NCBI GenBank assembly: GCA_011634665.1
Contig: WAEK01000007.1
Location: forward strand, 2,762,501 to 2,826,500
Direction: 5' to 3'
Length of the DNA: 64,000 nucleotides
Source of the DNA: Mortierella sp. BCC40632
Taxonomy: Eukaryota > Mortierellomycota > Mortierellomycetes > Mortierellales > Mortierellaceae
The translations under genes were made by a program, and so were the position numbers. The notes under the pieces are model-generated. The model saw only the letters and a program-made list of their open reading frames with translations. It searched no databases and was not told where the DNA came from. This document shows, one piece after another, positions 33,156 through 43,869 of the stretch (position 1 is its first letter; each line of letters opens with the position of its first letter).

Positions 33156-34540
33156 AGGAAAAGAGAGAGAGAATAGTGAGAAAGGGAACGGGGGGGACAA
33201 GTTCTTCGCGATAGCCTGTAATACATGCCTATTCGCCATTTATGAAAAGAGGTTATAATCGGAACTAGTGTTCTGACAGAACTGAGGTGAGTTCTAGTCC
33301 TCTCAATGCTGGCTCCGACGGTCCTCATATCAGGTCCATAGTCCTTACCTCCAAAATAACGGTATCCTGGATACCTAGATATTGAGCAGTGTTCAGCCTA
33401 TCTCACTTTCAGATACATTGAGCTGATCTCATGTAGCCACCGTGTGAGCTAAGTCTCAGTTACTTGCATGACTTCCAGAATCCTTAGCTAACTTGTTGAA
33501 CTGGTGCACCGCCTTATAAGCGTACCAAGTTGCTATTCTTGTGGCACAATTGTCTTCTGCACCTTAGAAACTCTAGCGAGTCCGCCAAAGTGCCAAGTAG
33601 TCTGGCGTTCCTTTTGGCCTCTCTGCTCTCTCGCTCTTTGGTACCCTTGATCGATTCACGACTTGGGTGGCTTCCGACTCTACTCTCTTCAAAATATAGG
33701 TGTTTTTCTGCAATGACTTGGCTCTGCTATTGTTGAACTTTTTTTGCAGTAAATAGATCCTCCACATACTTCACGATTTCTTTGCCGGCTCTGATTTTCA
33801 TCGAACATATAAATACAGGATAATCGCCCTGGCTATCATCATGCGAATTAATATTTTCTCATATAAACCTCTCTCTCCTCCTCAACACTCCTCAACGCCT
33901 CAACTCCTTCAGAGCAGAGTGGAAGGTTAAGCTGGTGAATCTTGGTTAAAAGTGGGTAGAGTAGATTCAGTGTGCGACCACGAAGTACCAGCTAAGAACT
34001 CTGGATACAGGAATAAAAGATGCACTCCGAATCGCTCGTTCTAAAAGAGCGAAGTTCAAACTCTCGGATGGCTGATGGTCATCGAGTATGAGGAGTAACA
34101 GTAGTAGAAGACCCGAGAATACAGTAGTCAGCAAAGAGATCGAGGTCAGCCAAATTAATCGCCTGCGACGCAAGAGCGTAGGAAACAAGAATCCGCCCTC
34201 ATCCAATGGCGGCGGACTTTCATATAATATTTCCATCAAGGAGCTGATATGAGAATACTGCAAATCTATTCTCTTGCACAAAGGTCTGAGGGTCCCTTGG
34301 AAAAGAAAGCTGTGCGAAACCACTCATAGTCTCCAATGGCACAAAATATCAAAGAGACTGAAGACGCGGCACCCATCTCCAGATATCCGGGAAGGAGGGA
34401 GGCAAGAATGGAGGAAATTACACAGAAATGCTGTGCTATGGCCAAATTGCGCAAATAGAAAAACGTGATAGCCTCATTAAGCCAACAAGTGTCAAGTTGA
34501 TGGAGAAATCCGAGCGTTTGCTCTTTTTCGAAATCTTGCG
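33119..34540. other. Spacer upstream of the kinase gene
   Basis: Starts with a poly-A run (33119-33152). A minus-strand pair of frames (34454-34266 and 34323-33967) would encode a hydrophobic protein with SLLTTVFSGLLLLLLLIL near 34100. It could be a small spliced membrane protein facing away from the kinase, but I see no convincing splice pair. The rest holds nothing I recognise. Confidence 0.3.
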
Positions 34541-36174
34541 ATGAACCATTTTACAGTCGTGCAAGAGCTAGGGAACGGATCTTTCGGCTCTGTTTTCAAA
34601 GCCCAAAACAAAGTAACCGGGGAATTGGTAAGTAGGAAGTCTCATTAATCAACATGGCGAAGCATTGTACCAACTTGATTCATCTGCAAGGGCGCTCGCA
34701 GGCTTTACCATCATACCGTTATGCATGGTGATGTAGGTTGCGATTAAGAAGCTGAAAAAGCGGTTTACCTCTCAAATCGAATGCAGGGCACTCAAGGAGA
34801 TCAAGGTGAGAGAAGCAGAGACAGACAGACAGAGACAGACAGAGAGCGAGCTATTTACGCAAGCTAACCCAGCGGTTCTCCTATTGTCTCTTACATCATA
34901 AGGCACTGGAGTGTCTCCGGACTGGTCCAAATGTCATCAAGATGCATAATTTTTTTCTTGAAAAGCGCGAGCTCTGCATGGTATTCGAGCTGATGGAAGG
35001 CAATCTCTACCAGCTAATAAAGCATCGTAATGGTTGCATCTTAGAGGATCCTCAGATCAAGAGTATGGTGTAAGTTGTTCGAGTCGTGCCGCGTGCCGTT
35101 CCACTGTGGATTTCTTGCGACACTGTCTTACTACTCTCTGCTTCAGATACCAGATTCTGAGGGGCCTCCACCATATACATTCGAGTGGGATAATGCATAG
35201 GGACATGAAGCCAGAGAACCTCTTAGTCCGTGGTGAGACTATCAAGATTGCGGATTTCGGGTTAGCCTTGGAGGTTAAGACTCGCCCGCCATATTCGACT
35301 TACGTTAGCACACGATGGTAACATTCGGAACCAAAGTCACGCTATGCAAAAAAAGCTATAATGTTGGCTCTAATATCGCTTAATTTGATAGGTATCGGGC
35401 GCCAGAGCTTCTATTGAAATCATCAGTCTACTCTCGAGCAGTGGATTTATGGGCTACAGGCGTCATTGCATCCGAGCTAGTTTGTCTAAAGCCTCTTTTT
35501 CCAGGAGTAAGCGATATCGACCAAGTTCACAGAATATGCACAATCCTAGGCGACCCCACACCACAGCCGGAGGAGAGAAGGCATATTGAAAGTCCTGGGT
35601 TTATGATTGGCGGCGAGTGGAGAGATGGATTACACCTGGCTGCTCGGTTAGGGTTCTCATTTCCTTCGGTAAGGCAACTGCTTTTCGAGTGTCTTCCGCT
35701 TTTCTTTTTGCAACAAATAACCGTTTTGATGCGAACCCGTAGGTCACTAGTCGACCACTACGAGATCTGATGCCAAACTTGTCGGCTGGTTGTCAGGAGC
35801 TTATCTATGGCCTTCTCCAGTACGACCCCCAGAACCGCACAAGTGCATTCCAAGCCCTCCACTGTTCGTGGTTCAAAGATTTGCCAGATATTAGCGAGTT
35901 GGATAATCTCACGGACGTCCCACATTATCCTGACAAGCGCCGTAGTGTCTTCTCTGGACTTCGCTCCAAAAGCAAGAAGGATGGGAAGGAGCGAAAGCGT
36001 GGCCTTTCTATATCAGTTCCATCTCACACACAAACTCGCTCATTTCCTTTGGATGTCTTAAGCAGCGAGAGCACAAATGGATTCTCGGACATTAATCCTG
36101 CTACCAGACAACCAGCACTTCAGACCGAGTTTGATTTGCCTGAAATTTCCCCGTTATCCCCTTTCTGGAGTTAG
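34541..36174 (+). CDS. MAK/ICK/MOK-type Ser/Thr protein kinase
   Basis: Six exons, 34541-34627, 34737-34805, 34903-35069, 35147-35317, 35392-35668 and 35743-36174, total 1203 nt and 400 residues with matching phases. Motifs: LGNGSFGSV (glycine loop), VAIKKLK (ATP lysine), [10 protein letters not shown] (C-helix), [11 protein letters not shown] (catalytic loop), [10 protein letters not shown] (DFG), [13 protein letters not shown] (P+1 loop) and ESPGF...[17 protein letters not shown] typical of the RCK group. The activation loop has S-T-Y where MAK kinases usually have T-D-Y. The tail after residue 300 is basic and Ser-rich. In fungi this group includes meiosis regulator Ime2. In species with cilia it controls their length. 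An intact host gene. Confidence 0.92.
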
Positions 36175-36786
36175 TATTTGGAACCCAACTTCAGATTCTA
36201 TTACAGTTAGACCCGAGGCGTGGGCTCCGAGGTTCTGGTTCGAGCATCCAGCACAAGAAACAACCTGGTTTAAATTCCAACTATCCAGGCGAATAATTTA
36301 TAGACTCCTCGGCCGCACATTGCTAGTTTCCTTGTAATATATGAAGCAGCGTCCCAACCCACTCAATTGATTTTTTAACGAGTTATGGATGCAAGTAACT
36401 GCCTGCGACTCCCCTTGTGAAGGCTTTTTTATCTGCGGACCAAATCAGTAGATGCTGTGTGATTCTACACTTTTATCAGACCTACAAGGGTTTGGCACAT
36501 GGTAAGGATCGAAGGAGCGCAATGTAGAACATGTTCTCCTTATGAACGATTATGGCCTTGTGTGCCCCTCATTTGGCCCTGTGAAAATTTTAGGCCACAA
36601 GTAAGGCCAAAATGCTTATGTTGAGATCACACGTATATTTGTCCCACTCAAATACTTCCCCATTAAAAAACCAAAAAAAAATTGCATAAGGACTTGGACC
36701 AATACTTTTTACCTCTCTTTTCCGTACCATTCTCACCCCTTCCTTAAACCTCTCTCCTCACTCCTTCACCTCATTTGCACTATTAT
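36175..36786. other. Intergenic stretch after the kinase
   Basis: No gene is evident. The last 60 bases are CT-rich (CTCTCCTCACTCCTTCACC) and precede an ATG at 36793, which looks like a fungal 5' leader for the next fragment. Confidence 0.4.
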
Positions 36787-36792
36787 TCCATC

Positions 36793-36978
36793 ATGGACAG
36801 CGTCAAGTTTGAGACCTCATGGCTTGATGCTGCACCGCAGCCTCCCCCTTTTTCACTGGACCATGCCCATCCAACAGGCTGCAGAGCCAACGAGAACCTC
36901 AGGAAAACCCTCAGGAATCTCATTCAGTTCAGTCTCGTGCTGCGATCGGCAAAGGGGGCACCAAGGACTCTCACATAG
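36793..36978 (+). pseudogene. 5' fragment of an unidentified coding gene, cut by a pentamer array
   Basis: After a CT-rich leader the frame MDSVKFETSWLDAAPQPPPF runs for 61 codons. Another frame then reads RAAIGKGGTKDSHIVCVGG up to about 37010. The sequence turns into the pentamer array at about 37055. It may be the N-terminus of a transposase or other repeat gene, but the family is not recognised. Confidence 0.35.
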
Positions 36979-37054
36979 TATGTGTCGGAGGCCCTCAGTG
37001 GTTCTGACGAATGCCAAGCTGAGCTGGTATTCAATGAGACACGTATCTAGTGTT

Positions 37055-37380
37055 CTTCAACTCAACTCACCAACTCACGGACTCAACTCAACTCATGAGT
37101 TGAGTTGAGTTGAGTTGAGTTCAAACTTTCTCCCAACTCGTGTAACATGAGTTGAGTTGAGTTGAGTTGAGTTGAGTTGAGTTGGAGTGAGTCGACTCGC
37201 TTACAGGGCGTAGATGCCCTGAGTTGAGATGAGTTCAACTTTTCAACTCATGAGTTGAGTTGAGTTGAGTTCAAACTTTTCGACTCATGAGTTGAGTTGA
37301 GTTCAGATTTTTTCCAACTCATGTGTGCATGAGTTGAGTTGAGTCGAACCTCCAACTCAACTCAACTCGACTCATGGGAA
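37055..37380. repeat. Self-complementary pentamer array (ACTCA)n / (TGAGT)n
   Basis: Runs of ACTCA are followed by runs of its complement, with CATG at several turning points (for example ACTCAACTCATGAGTTGAGT). Four to five such turns occur, so single strands could fold into long hairpins. A second array of the same unit lies at 40680-40925. Confidence 0.95.
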
Positions 37381-37906
37381 ACACTACACGTATCCCATTG
37401 TCCCTGAGGCCGTCGTACTTCATGGAGGCTCTGTAAAAAAATTCAATATCAACATTTACATTTCCTCCACTCAAGGAAAGTGCAAGGAGTTCCAGCTTCC
37501 TGGCGATGGATGTCAAACAAGGCCATCCATCGGACTCCTTCACAGAGTCGACTCTTTTCGAGGAGTCGGTCAGTTTCATGAACTGGTATCTGCAGTCCAC
37601 TAGTTTTTTCAAGAAACGCAAGGCCCAGTCGAGGGACGGAGTCCGATCAAAGTGGCCAACTTTAGAAATGAGAAAAGGAAGCCTGTCGCCAGGAAAAGAA
37701 AAAACCAATGTCGACAAAGGTCGTTGCCAAGTCGCCATCACTCAAGCTCTGTAAGTTGGAAATTGGTCATGTCAATCATTTCACTGCTCCTCAGCGAAAA
37801 CGAACAAACTTACTGACCCTTTCCAAAAAAAAAAAAAAAAAAAAAAAAAGATAGGCGTGAGCAACTTCAGATCAAGATCAATCAGTCGAAAGAATCAAAG
37901 AGAACC

Positions 37907-39087
37907 ATGTCAGCCGCCAAAGAGTTACTATTGGCACATGATACACCACGGGGTTTCCGGCAAAGGGTGTTAGATCTGCCAAAGGAAGAACAACCGGATT
38001 TACATTCGGACACCTCAGTTGATGACCTTCGCCACGGCCTTGAGTCTGGCATGTCGTTTAAATCTCTTTGGGTTCACACGGTCGAAAAACGCTTTGACAC
38101 TGACTGGGATGCGTCGACCGGAAAGGCTATCGTGGTGTCATCTACAGCCTTGTCATCACGGCTGAAAAGGAAAATGGAAGAGCACGGTGATGGCTCTGAC
38201 GAGAACCCCAACAACCCCGAAGATGACAGCGATCACGGCGATAGTACCTGAGAGAACGACGACGAAAATATTAGGGCGAGTACCACGACTCTAAAGAGAA
38301 TCGTGCGCCCAGAGCTACATGCTCATCTCGAGGATATTATCCAAATTGCCGAGAGTCGCCAAAGCGATATAACAAAGGTTGCTGACGAGCTCTCTGCATT
38401 CGCTCTCCAAGTCGTTTACATGGTAAGTTGTCAAGCTTATTATTTTTTCTTTAATTTTCCTTGCAATCAACTGTCTATCACACTACTATTTTTTTTTTTT
38501 TTTTTTTTTTTTTTTAGATTGTTCAAGGTGAACTCCACCAGAAGGCTCCCAAGAGCACTACAGAGCTCGATGTGCTCAAGCTCCTCCCCACGGGTTGCTG
38601 TAGCAAGAGCAACGCCAAGTTGATCGTGAACGTCGCACCATTGCCGCAAGGTCTACAAGAGAGTCTGGAGGCAGTTCTCGGAACTGAGGGTGTTAGCAAA
38701 GACCCAATCGCCTCTCTCTTGACATAACAGCATCTCCGAAACATATACTCGAAGTTCTTGGGCTCGCGTGGAACTTCAAAAGCAAAAGAGAGGGCACATC
38801 CTAAAACTTGGGCCACGCTCAACATGCTGATGGAGCACCCCGCGGATAAACTCAGAAACCCCAACGTCTCCGGGATCTCCACAACGATAACGCAACACCT
38901 GCGTCAACTCTCGATAAATATTGCCAACTTGTGGGATGGTAGTATCTACGCAAAGATGCTGGATTACTTACTCCACATCTTGCTCCGGGTATACCTCGCA
39001 CCCAAACGAGAAGCAAAATGGAGAGAGCGACGCTCCAAGACTGCAGATTCTCAAAAATCGGCAGCAAAGTCAAACAGTAGAGATTAA
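37907..39087 (+). pseudogene. X: unidentified multi-exon gene with two in-frame stops
   Basis: The frame starts MSAAKELLLAHDTPRGFRQR and continues through SVDDLRHGLESGMSFKSLWV and an acidic linker. An in-frame TGA follows at 38249-38251. It goes on with LHAHLEDIIQIAESRQSDI to a GTAAGT donor at 38422. After a T-rich intron it resumes at about 38518 (IVQGELHQKAP), meets an in-frame TAA near 38726, and runs through YSKFLGSRGTSK and LWDGSIYAKMLDYLLHILLR to a stop at 39087. Both stops are one C-to-T change from CGA and CAA. The helical style recalls the linker of genes A and B, but I cannot show homology. Probably a repeat-associated fungal family of unknown role. Confidence 0.45.
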
Positions 39088-39204
39088 AGATGGGTGGTGA
39101 AGCGACAGATGCATCAAATATCTGGGGAGCTTTGTCATTGGTCCTTCAAGGACTCGGATAACAACAATTCAGACTCACAGAGAGAGCACCGTATTGGGGC
39201 TACT

Positions 39205-39545
39205 TATAAATTACGCACGTAACCTGAAACAGCTTAAAAAGGTATCAGTGCCCAAAGGAGCAAATTCCATTAAGATATCCCTTCCGAATCGGCCCCATGT
39301 CCTCATTAAGGTAGAAGGGTCAATGCTCCTTGGAAAATGAGTGACTTCCATCCATTCAAAGCCGCTTTTCTTTCATGGACCATCGAGAAAAACTTGGAAA
39401 CATAATCGCACCCTTATTCCATGTGGGGTGGACTTAGTTTTATTTTGTACATCCCAAAAAGGTATCACAGACTTAAGAGGGGTTCCTTTCACCGAGTAGT
39501 CGGGTCCTCTCAAACATCTCTAATCGATTACTCAGAAACCTACTA
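39205..39545 (-). repeat. Solo copy of the K-element 5' end
   Basis: Inverted relative to K2: TTACGCACGTAACCTGAAAC at 39213 matches the K2 element terminus, and GAGTAGTCGGGTCCTCTC near 39496 matches the flank upstream of K1 and K2. No K coding sequence follows. This is a truncated or eroded copy, useful for marking the 5' terminus of the element. Confidence 0.75.
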
Positions 39546-40279
39546 AAGGACCATAGACAATGCTCACCTCACCCTTGCCCTAGACTAATGTACGCTGGCA
39601 TCATTTCTTGAGAGAAGACCAGCTTATCTCATTCTGTAGATTATGTTCTTGCTCCTCAGCAAAAGAGGGCCATGCATCGCATGCCATCATAGCCTTGCAC
39701 AAGCACAAAAGGTCGAGGGATCAGTCTATATGAAGAAACTCCAGTCCATGTGAGATGTGAGTCAGAAATATTCCCACGAGCAGTCTCCTGGCCGAGCACA
39801 GAATTCAAAAATTGCGTGTTGTCTACGCACTGTATTCAGAGACAGGTCGCGGTTTTTTTTTTTTTTTTAAATATTTCCCTTCATCGTTGTAAGAATTGTT
39901 GCTGAGAATGATCGGGTGTTCTTGCCCATATTCTTGGTCATATTCAAATACTTCGCGTAGAGTATCCTCGTCAAGTTGGGAGTCTACTCCAAAGTAATAC
40001 TCTCATTCGACACTCCCTACACCATCTTTTCTTTTCGCAAGTGCATAGAAATGTGTAAGAGAGGCAATGGATGCATGTTGTTCCTGCTAAGCAAAGACAT
40101 CGATATACTGAAGCGTCTTCAGGTATTTCAAAACCGACCAGGTCCTCATGTGCAATAGTATAAATACACCTCCTCTTTCCTTCACAATAAAGGGCAGTTT
40201 ATTCTCAAACCTCGTTGCTGTTATATGATAGCAAAGGATTTTTTTTTTCACCCTGACACCCTGATTATCGTATTCCAAG
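39546..40279. other. Stretch with no recognised feature
   Basis: Apart from a 16-base T run near 39853 I see no gene, repeat or element end here. Confidence 0.4.
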
Positions 40280-40680
40280 TTGGACACCCCGTCGCCCCCG
40301 TCGTCCCCACATACACCTCCATCACTATCTCCATTATCCTCCCCGAACCTCTCCCCCCTGCCCAACGATCCACTATCCCCCCTCGATCCCCTCTCCTCAG
40401 CCCTCGCCAATCTCTCCCTAACCATGAACACGGAACAAACCTCCACCCCCACCCATAAATACCCCCTTCCTGACAAGTTCAAGGATGGTCGTGATGGCTT
40501 CTCGGCCCTCGCTTGGATCAAGAACATTAAACGTTACCTCCTTGCCACCTCGGTCCCTGAAAAAATACAAACTATTGTTGCCGTGTCACTCCTCGGAGAC
40601 GACGCGGCAAACTGGTTTGATGGTTCCGGATTGGGGGACAACGCCGTATTTGCTGATTTCGAGAAAGACTTCCGGAAAAT
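40280..40680 (+). pseudogene. Truncated retrotransposon Gag
   Basis: A Pro/Ser-rich N-terminus is followed by the Gag-like segment KFKDGRDGFSALAWIKNIKR, then VAVSLLGDDAANWFDGSG and FADFEKDFRKI. This is the typical capsid layout of Ty3-type elements. Coding similarity stops abruptly at 40680, where the pentamer array begins, so the 3' part including any zinc knuckle and pol is missing. Confidence 0.65.
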
Positions 40681-40925
40681 AACTCAACTCAACTCACTAA
40701 ATCAATTCGACTCAACTCAACTCAACTCAACTCAACTTACTAACTCAACTCACGAACTCACGAACTCAACTCACGAACTCACCAACTCAACTCATGAACT
40801 CACCAACTCAACTCATGAACTCACCAACTCAACTCACTAACTCACCAACTAAACTCACCAACTCAACTCATGAGCTTGCCAACTCACATCATGAGCACGG
40901 CAGCTCAACTCGCAAACCCAGCTCA
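40680..40925. repeat. Pentamer array (AACTC)n
   Basis: ACTCA units with interspersed CACGA, CACCA and CATGA variants, the same unit as at 37055-37380 but mostly in one orientation. The frame through it (TNSTHELTNSTHEL) is a by-product of the repeat. Confidence 0.95.
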
Positions 40926-41282
40926 GCTCAGGTAATCTTTTCAGGAACTTTTAGGTGTTCTCATTGCATTTTTGTATGGAATTATGAATTTGTTTATTTA
41001 GCAAAGACTGATGCGAGGGCGGCCAACCAGTACGAGTGCCCAAGTCTATCTAGTGAGAGATTGGGACTGTTTGGTTCTATGAAAAGTATTACTAAAGACT
41101 AACAGGCTGGATCAATGAGCTAGACGAGAAATACCGAAGCGATTAATAGCCAGATAGAATCATTAAAAACACAGGTCAGTGCCTTCACATCCTATAGTGC
41201 AAAATAAATCCTCGGCTTGACTGATCCTGTGTGGGACATTGCAAGCAGTGCTCACTTTAGAGGAAGAATGTGTGTTTGTAAG
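40926..41282. other. Stretch with no recognised feature
   Basis: No gene or repeat can be supported here; it separates the pentamer array from the GA-rich microsatellites. Confidence 0.4.
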
Positions 41283-41318
41283 TTAGAAAAAGAGAGAGAG
41301 AAAGAGAAAAAAAAAAAA

Positions 41319-41385
<67 letters not shown>

Positions 41386-41463
41386 GAGAGATAGAGATAG
41401 AGAATAGAGATAGAGATAGAGATAGAGATAGAGATACAGAGATAGAGATAGAGATAGAGATAG

Positions 41464-41506
<43 letters not shown>

Positions 41507-41510
41507 TTGT
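41283..41510. repeat. Compound microsatellite (GA)n, (A)n and (GATAGA)n
   Basis: Two A runs (21 and 27 bases) alternate with GA runs and are followed by about fifteen GATAGA units. Low complexity only; the open frames in it are artefacts of the repeat. Confidence 0.95.
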
Positions 41511-41789
41511 GAGTTGTGTGAGTGTGTGTGAGTGTGTTTGCCGCAAAGATAATGAGCTCTATCATCTGTCAAGTGTGAAATAGCCTGGTCAAGAGTTATG
41601 GGTTGATGCTGTCCTTTGACAGGACGCACGCAAGCAAATCGAAACGATAAAAAAACGCAATAAGAAGGAGAGTGTATGCCATGGAGCCAGAAAGGTTAGA
41701 AACAAGGGAATAGTTGACAAGAGGTTCCGGAATAGAATATTATAGCATACAAAATATATATATTAAGTGTTGGAGTTGATGGAGCCAGA

Positions 41790-41935
41790 AGAGGTGGGGG
41801 CAAAGAGATGGAGACAGAAGAGATGGAGGCAAAAGAGATGGAGACAGAGGAGGAGATGGAGGCAGAGGAGATGGAGACAAAGGAGATGGAGGCAGAGGAG
41901 ATGGAGGCAGAGGAGATGGAGGCAAAAGAGCTGAA
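41790..41935. repeat. 15-bp minisatellite GAGATGGAGGCAGAG
   Basis: About nine imperfect copies alternate GGAGGCARAG and GGAGACARAG versions. It ends in a run of A. Confidence 0.9.
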
Positions 41936-42044
41936 AAAAAAAAAAAAAAAAAGGCGTATCGAGGAGGAGCACTGGTCAATAGGATTTGATGCCTTTTCCA
42001 GCTGATATTTTTGTATCTTCGCAACCTTAGCCAAGACTTGCAGC

Positions 42045-42180
42045 CCGCTCATGCGTACGTGGGCGATGGCTGTTGAGTATCTAGGGTTTCATAGGGCCTC
42101 GTGCGTGAGGGTAATCTCGTGTTTGCACCAAGTGGCAACGGGGCGGCTCTTGCCACCTGGGTCTTCTGTATTTTACATGC
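42045..42180 (+). repeat. LINE 3'-end-like repeat shared with 1690-1800
   Basis: CTCATGCGTACGTGGGCGATGGCTGTTGAGT matches CTCATGCGTGCGTGGGTGATGGCTGTTGAGT at 1693 with three changes, and the similarity continues weakly. These are probably two copies of the same retroposon tail. The sequences are given here only as short anchors at 42047 and 1693. Confidence 0.6.
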
Positions 42181-42693
42181 CAACGTGCAAAAAAAAGCAT
42201 CAATGCAACTTGTTCATTAGGCGCAACTGCCTACTAAGAGAATACTTTATTCGACCTCTCTTCTTGACATGTTCTCGCCTCACCTCTCTTATTTTACTTG
42301 TTCTCTCTCTCATATTTTTTTACCCCGTCCCTCCCTTTTGCATCTATTCTCTTTTCACACCCAGCATTCACACTTTCTCTCACGGTATCTCTTCTCTCCA
42401 TGGAATTCGGTCTTACTTTTCCTTGTGCAAACAACTACTCTCGCTATCACCAAATGTATCAATGTACACCTGTTTGCCTTTAAATATTTTTGGCCGCTCT
42501 CTGCTTCTCTTTCATTACCCTCCCTATTCCAGTTTTGCCAATGCCATGTTTGGTTTTGCTTAAATAGGGAGCGATACCCAAACCTGTTAAAAGATCCATC
42601 TTCCCAACTGCCCAAATACGATGGTTAGTATCAGAGACTCAGAAACACTCACTCAATTGATCCAAGAAGATTTCGCACAAATTGTTAAAATCA

Positions 42694-42738
<45 letters not shown>

Positions 42739-42764
42739 AAAAGATGAGTTGCCCATCTTACAAC
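42181..42764. other. T-rich stretch before the solo LTR
   Basis: Contains CT-rich sequence with an open frame (42051-42563) of low information and a 38-base T run at 42699-42737. I see no supported gene. Confidence 0.4.
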
Positions 42765-43473
42765 TGCCGCGTAGAGTCTAAGGACAGATGCTTCTAATCA
42801 ATAACTACTCTTCTTTTCTATCATAGAAGTACGGACCAAGTGAAGGCGTACTGAAGACTTACAAAGGACAGGTACGGAAGACTACAGAAGGGACTGGGAG
42901 ATAGCGACAACTACGAGGGGATTGCCTTCGACTCTAACTATTCTATGAATGCATAAAGGGAGGACGGAGATAGCTATCAATAAACGGGATCTTGAGGCAT
43001 GAATCCAATGCGGATCAAACTGGGATGGGTCCGTAAAGTCCTCGCATGTTGATCAAAGGAATCTTGCAAGAATGGCCACCGAAGGAGAGCCATTCAGGGA
43101 GCAGTCTTCGTCCGATCTTTTACTTTTCACCGAGTCTCATACTTACAGCTGGGGTAGCACCGTTAATGGGAAATGGCTCTTGAGTCCTGCCTTTTCTTTC
43201 AAAAGGAATCGAGGAGTCAATACTGCAGATCTGTTCAGGGTAGCTGGAGATGAGGACTGATTTAGTATGGGAGAGTGAAAAGATAATAGATCATGATCGT
43301 GATCGAGGTCTTGGGCTCGGTCAATACCTTGGGGACAGCGCGACAGGGACAGTTGCTAAAGCAAATGGACTTGAGGGACAGAGGAAAGAAAGCTGACTTT
43401 ATTACAGGGGGAGGGGAGGCTACTTTTTTATCCCCTAGCCTGGAAGACTAGGGATCGTAAATACTACACCGCA
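42765..43473 (-). repeat. Solo LTR of the element R family
   Basis: About 709 bp, inverted relative to the element R LTRs at 51781-52497 and 58761-59479. The flanking 4-bp duplication CAAC is at 42761-42764 and 43474-43477, so it arose by insertion and later LTR-LTR recombination. It keeps the antisense frame beginning MATEGEPFREQSSSD (43072-43260). Confidence 0.9.
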
Positions 43474-43620
43474 CAACCATGATGGCATTCTGGACCGGAT
43501 TAAGAAGGGATACACTGCTGGAGAGATTGCTACTATTATTTCAATACAGAATCCAGAGGTCTCTTGCTCTACAAGAATCGTGTCATGGTTCCAGACATCA
43601 AAGATATTAGACGAGACTAG
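43474..43620 (+). pseudogene. Possible transposase helix-turn-helix fragment
   Basis: Just after the solo LTR the plus strand reads HDGILDRIKKGYTAGEIATI then SCSTRIVSWFQTSK. The arrangement resembles the N-terminal DNA-binding domain of Tc1-type transposases, such as ISQLKAGYSVKNVARRLSV in M1. No catalytic part follows. The family is uncertain. Confidence 0.4.
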
Positions 43621-43760
43621 CAGTTGCCCGCGGCTCCGCTCGCGGTTTTTTTTTTTTTTTTAATTCGCCCGCCTTTATTGAGATCTATCACTACTTAAAT
43701 ATTTGGACTAGCACTTTACCCGTGGCAGGAAGCCCCGGGATCCGAGTATGACCCAGGGAT
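43618..43760 (-). repeat. Two Helitron-3'-end-like motifs
   Basis: On the plus strand ACTAGCAGTTGCCCGCGG at 43618, followed by a GC hairpin, and ACTAGCACTTTACCCGTGG at 43711. Read on the minus strand each is a GC-rich hairpin, a short spacer, then CTAGT, the layout of Helitron 3' ends. A close relative lies at 49075 and a weaker one at 25730. Confidence 0.5.
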
Positions 43761-43869
43761 AATTTCTAGGACTTCGTGGGATCACGGCAATCTTTTTTTC
43801 ACGAAAAACGGATGAGAAATGGGCGAGATATAGTTGGAAGAAGTATAGAGTCTACACTGACTATCTCTC

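Noticed and set aside
37319..37741. Minus-strand 140-codon frame
   Set aside because: Part of it reads through the pentamer array and no family motif or splice context supports it.
37055..40925. CRISPR-like array of short repeats
   Set aside because: Units are contiguous pentamers without spacers, and the genome is clearly eukaryotic.
41217..41629. Long Lys-Glu-Arg and Ser-Leu frames on both strands
   Set aside because: They arise from (GA)n and (GATAGA)n tracts, open in several frames at once.
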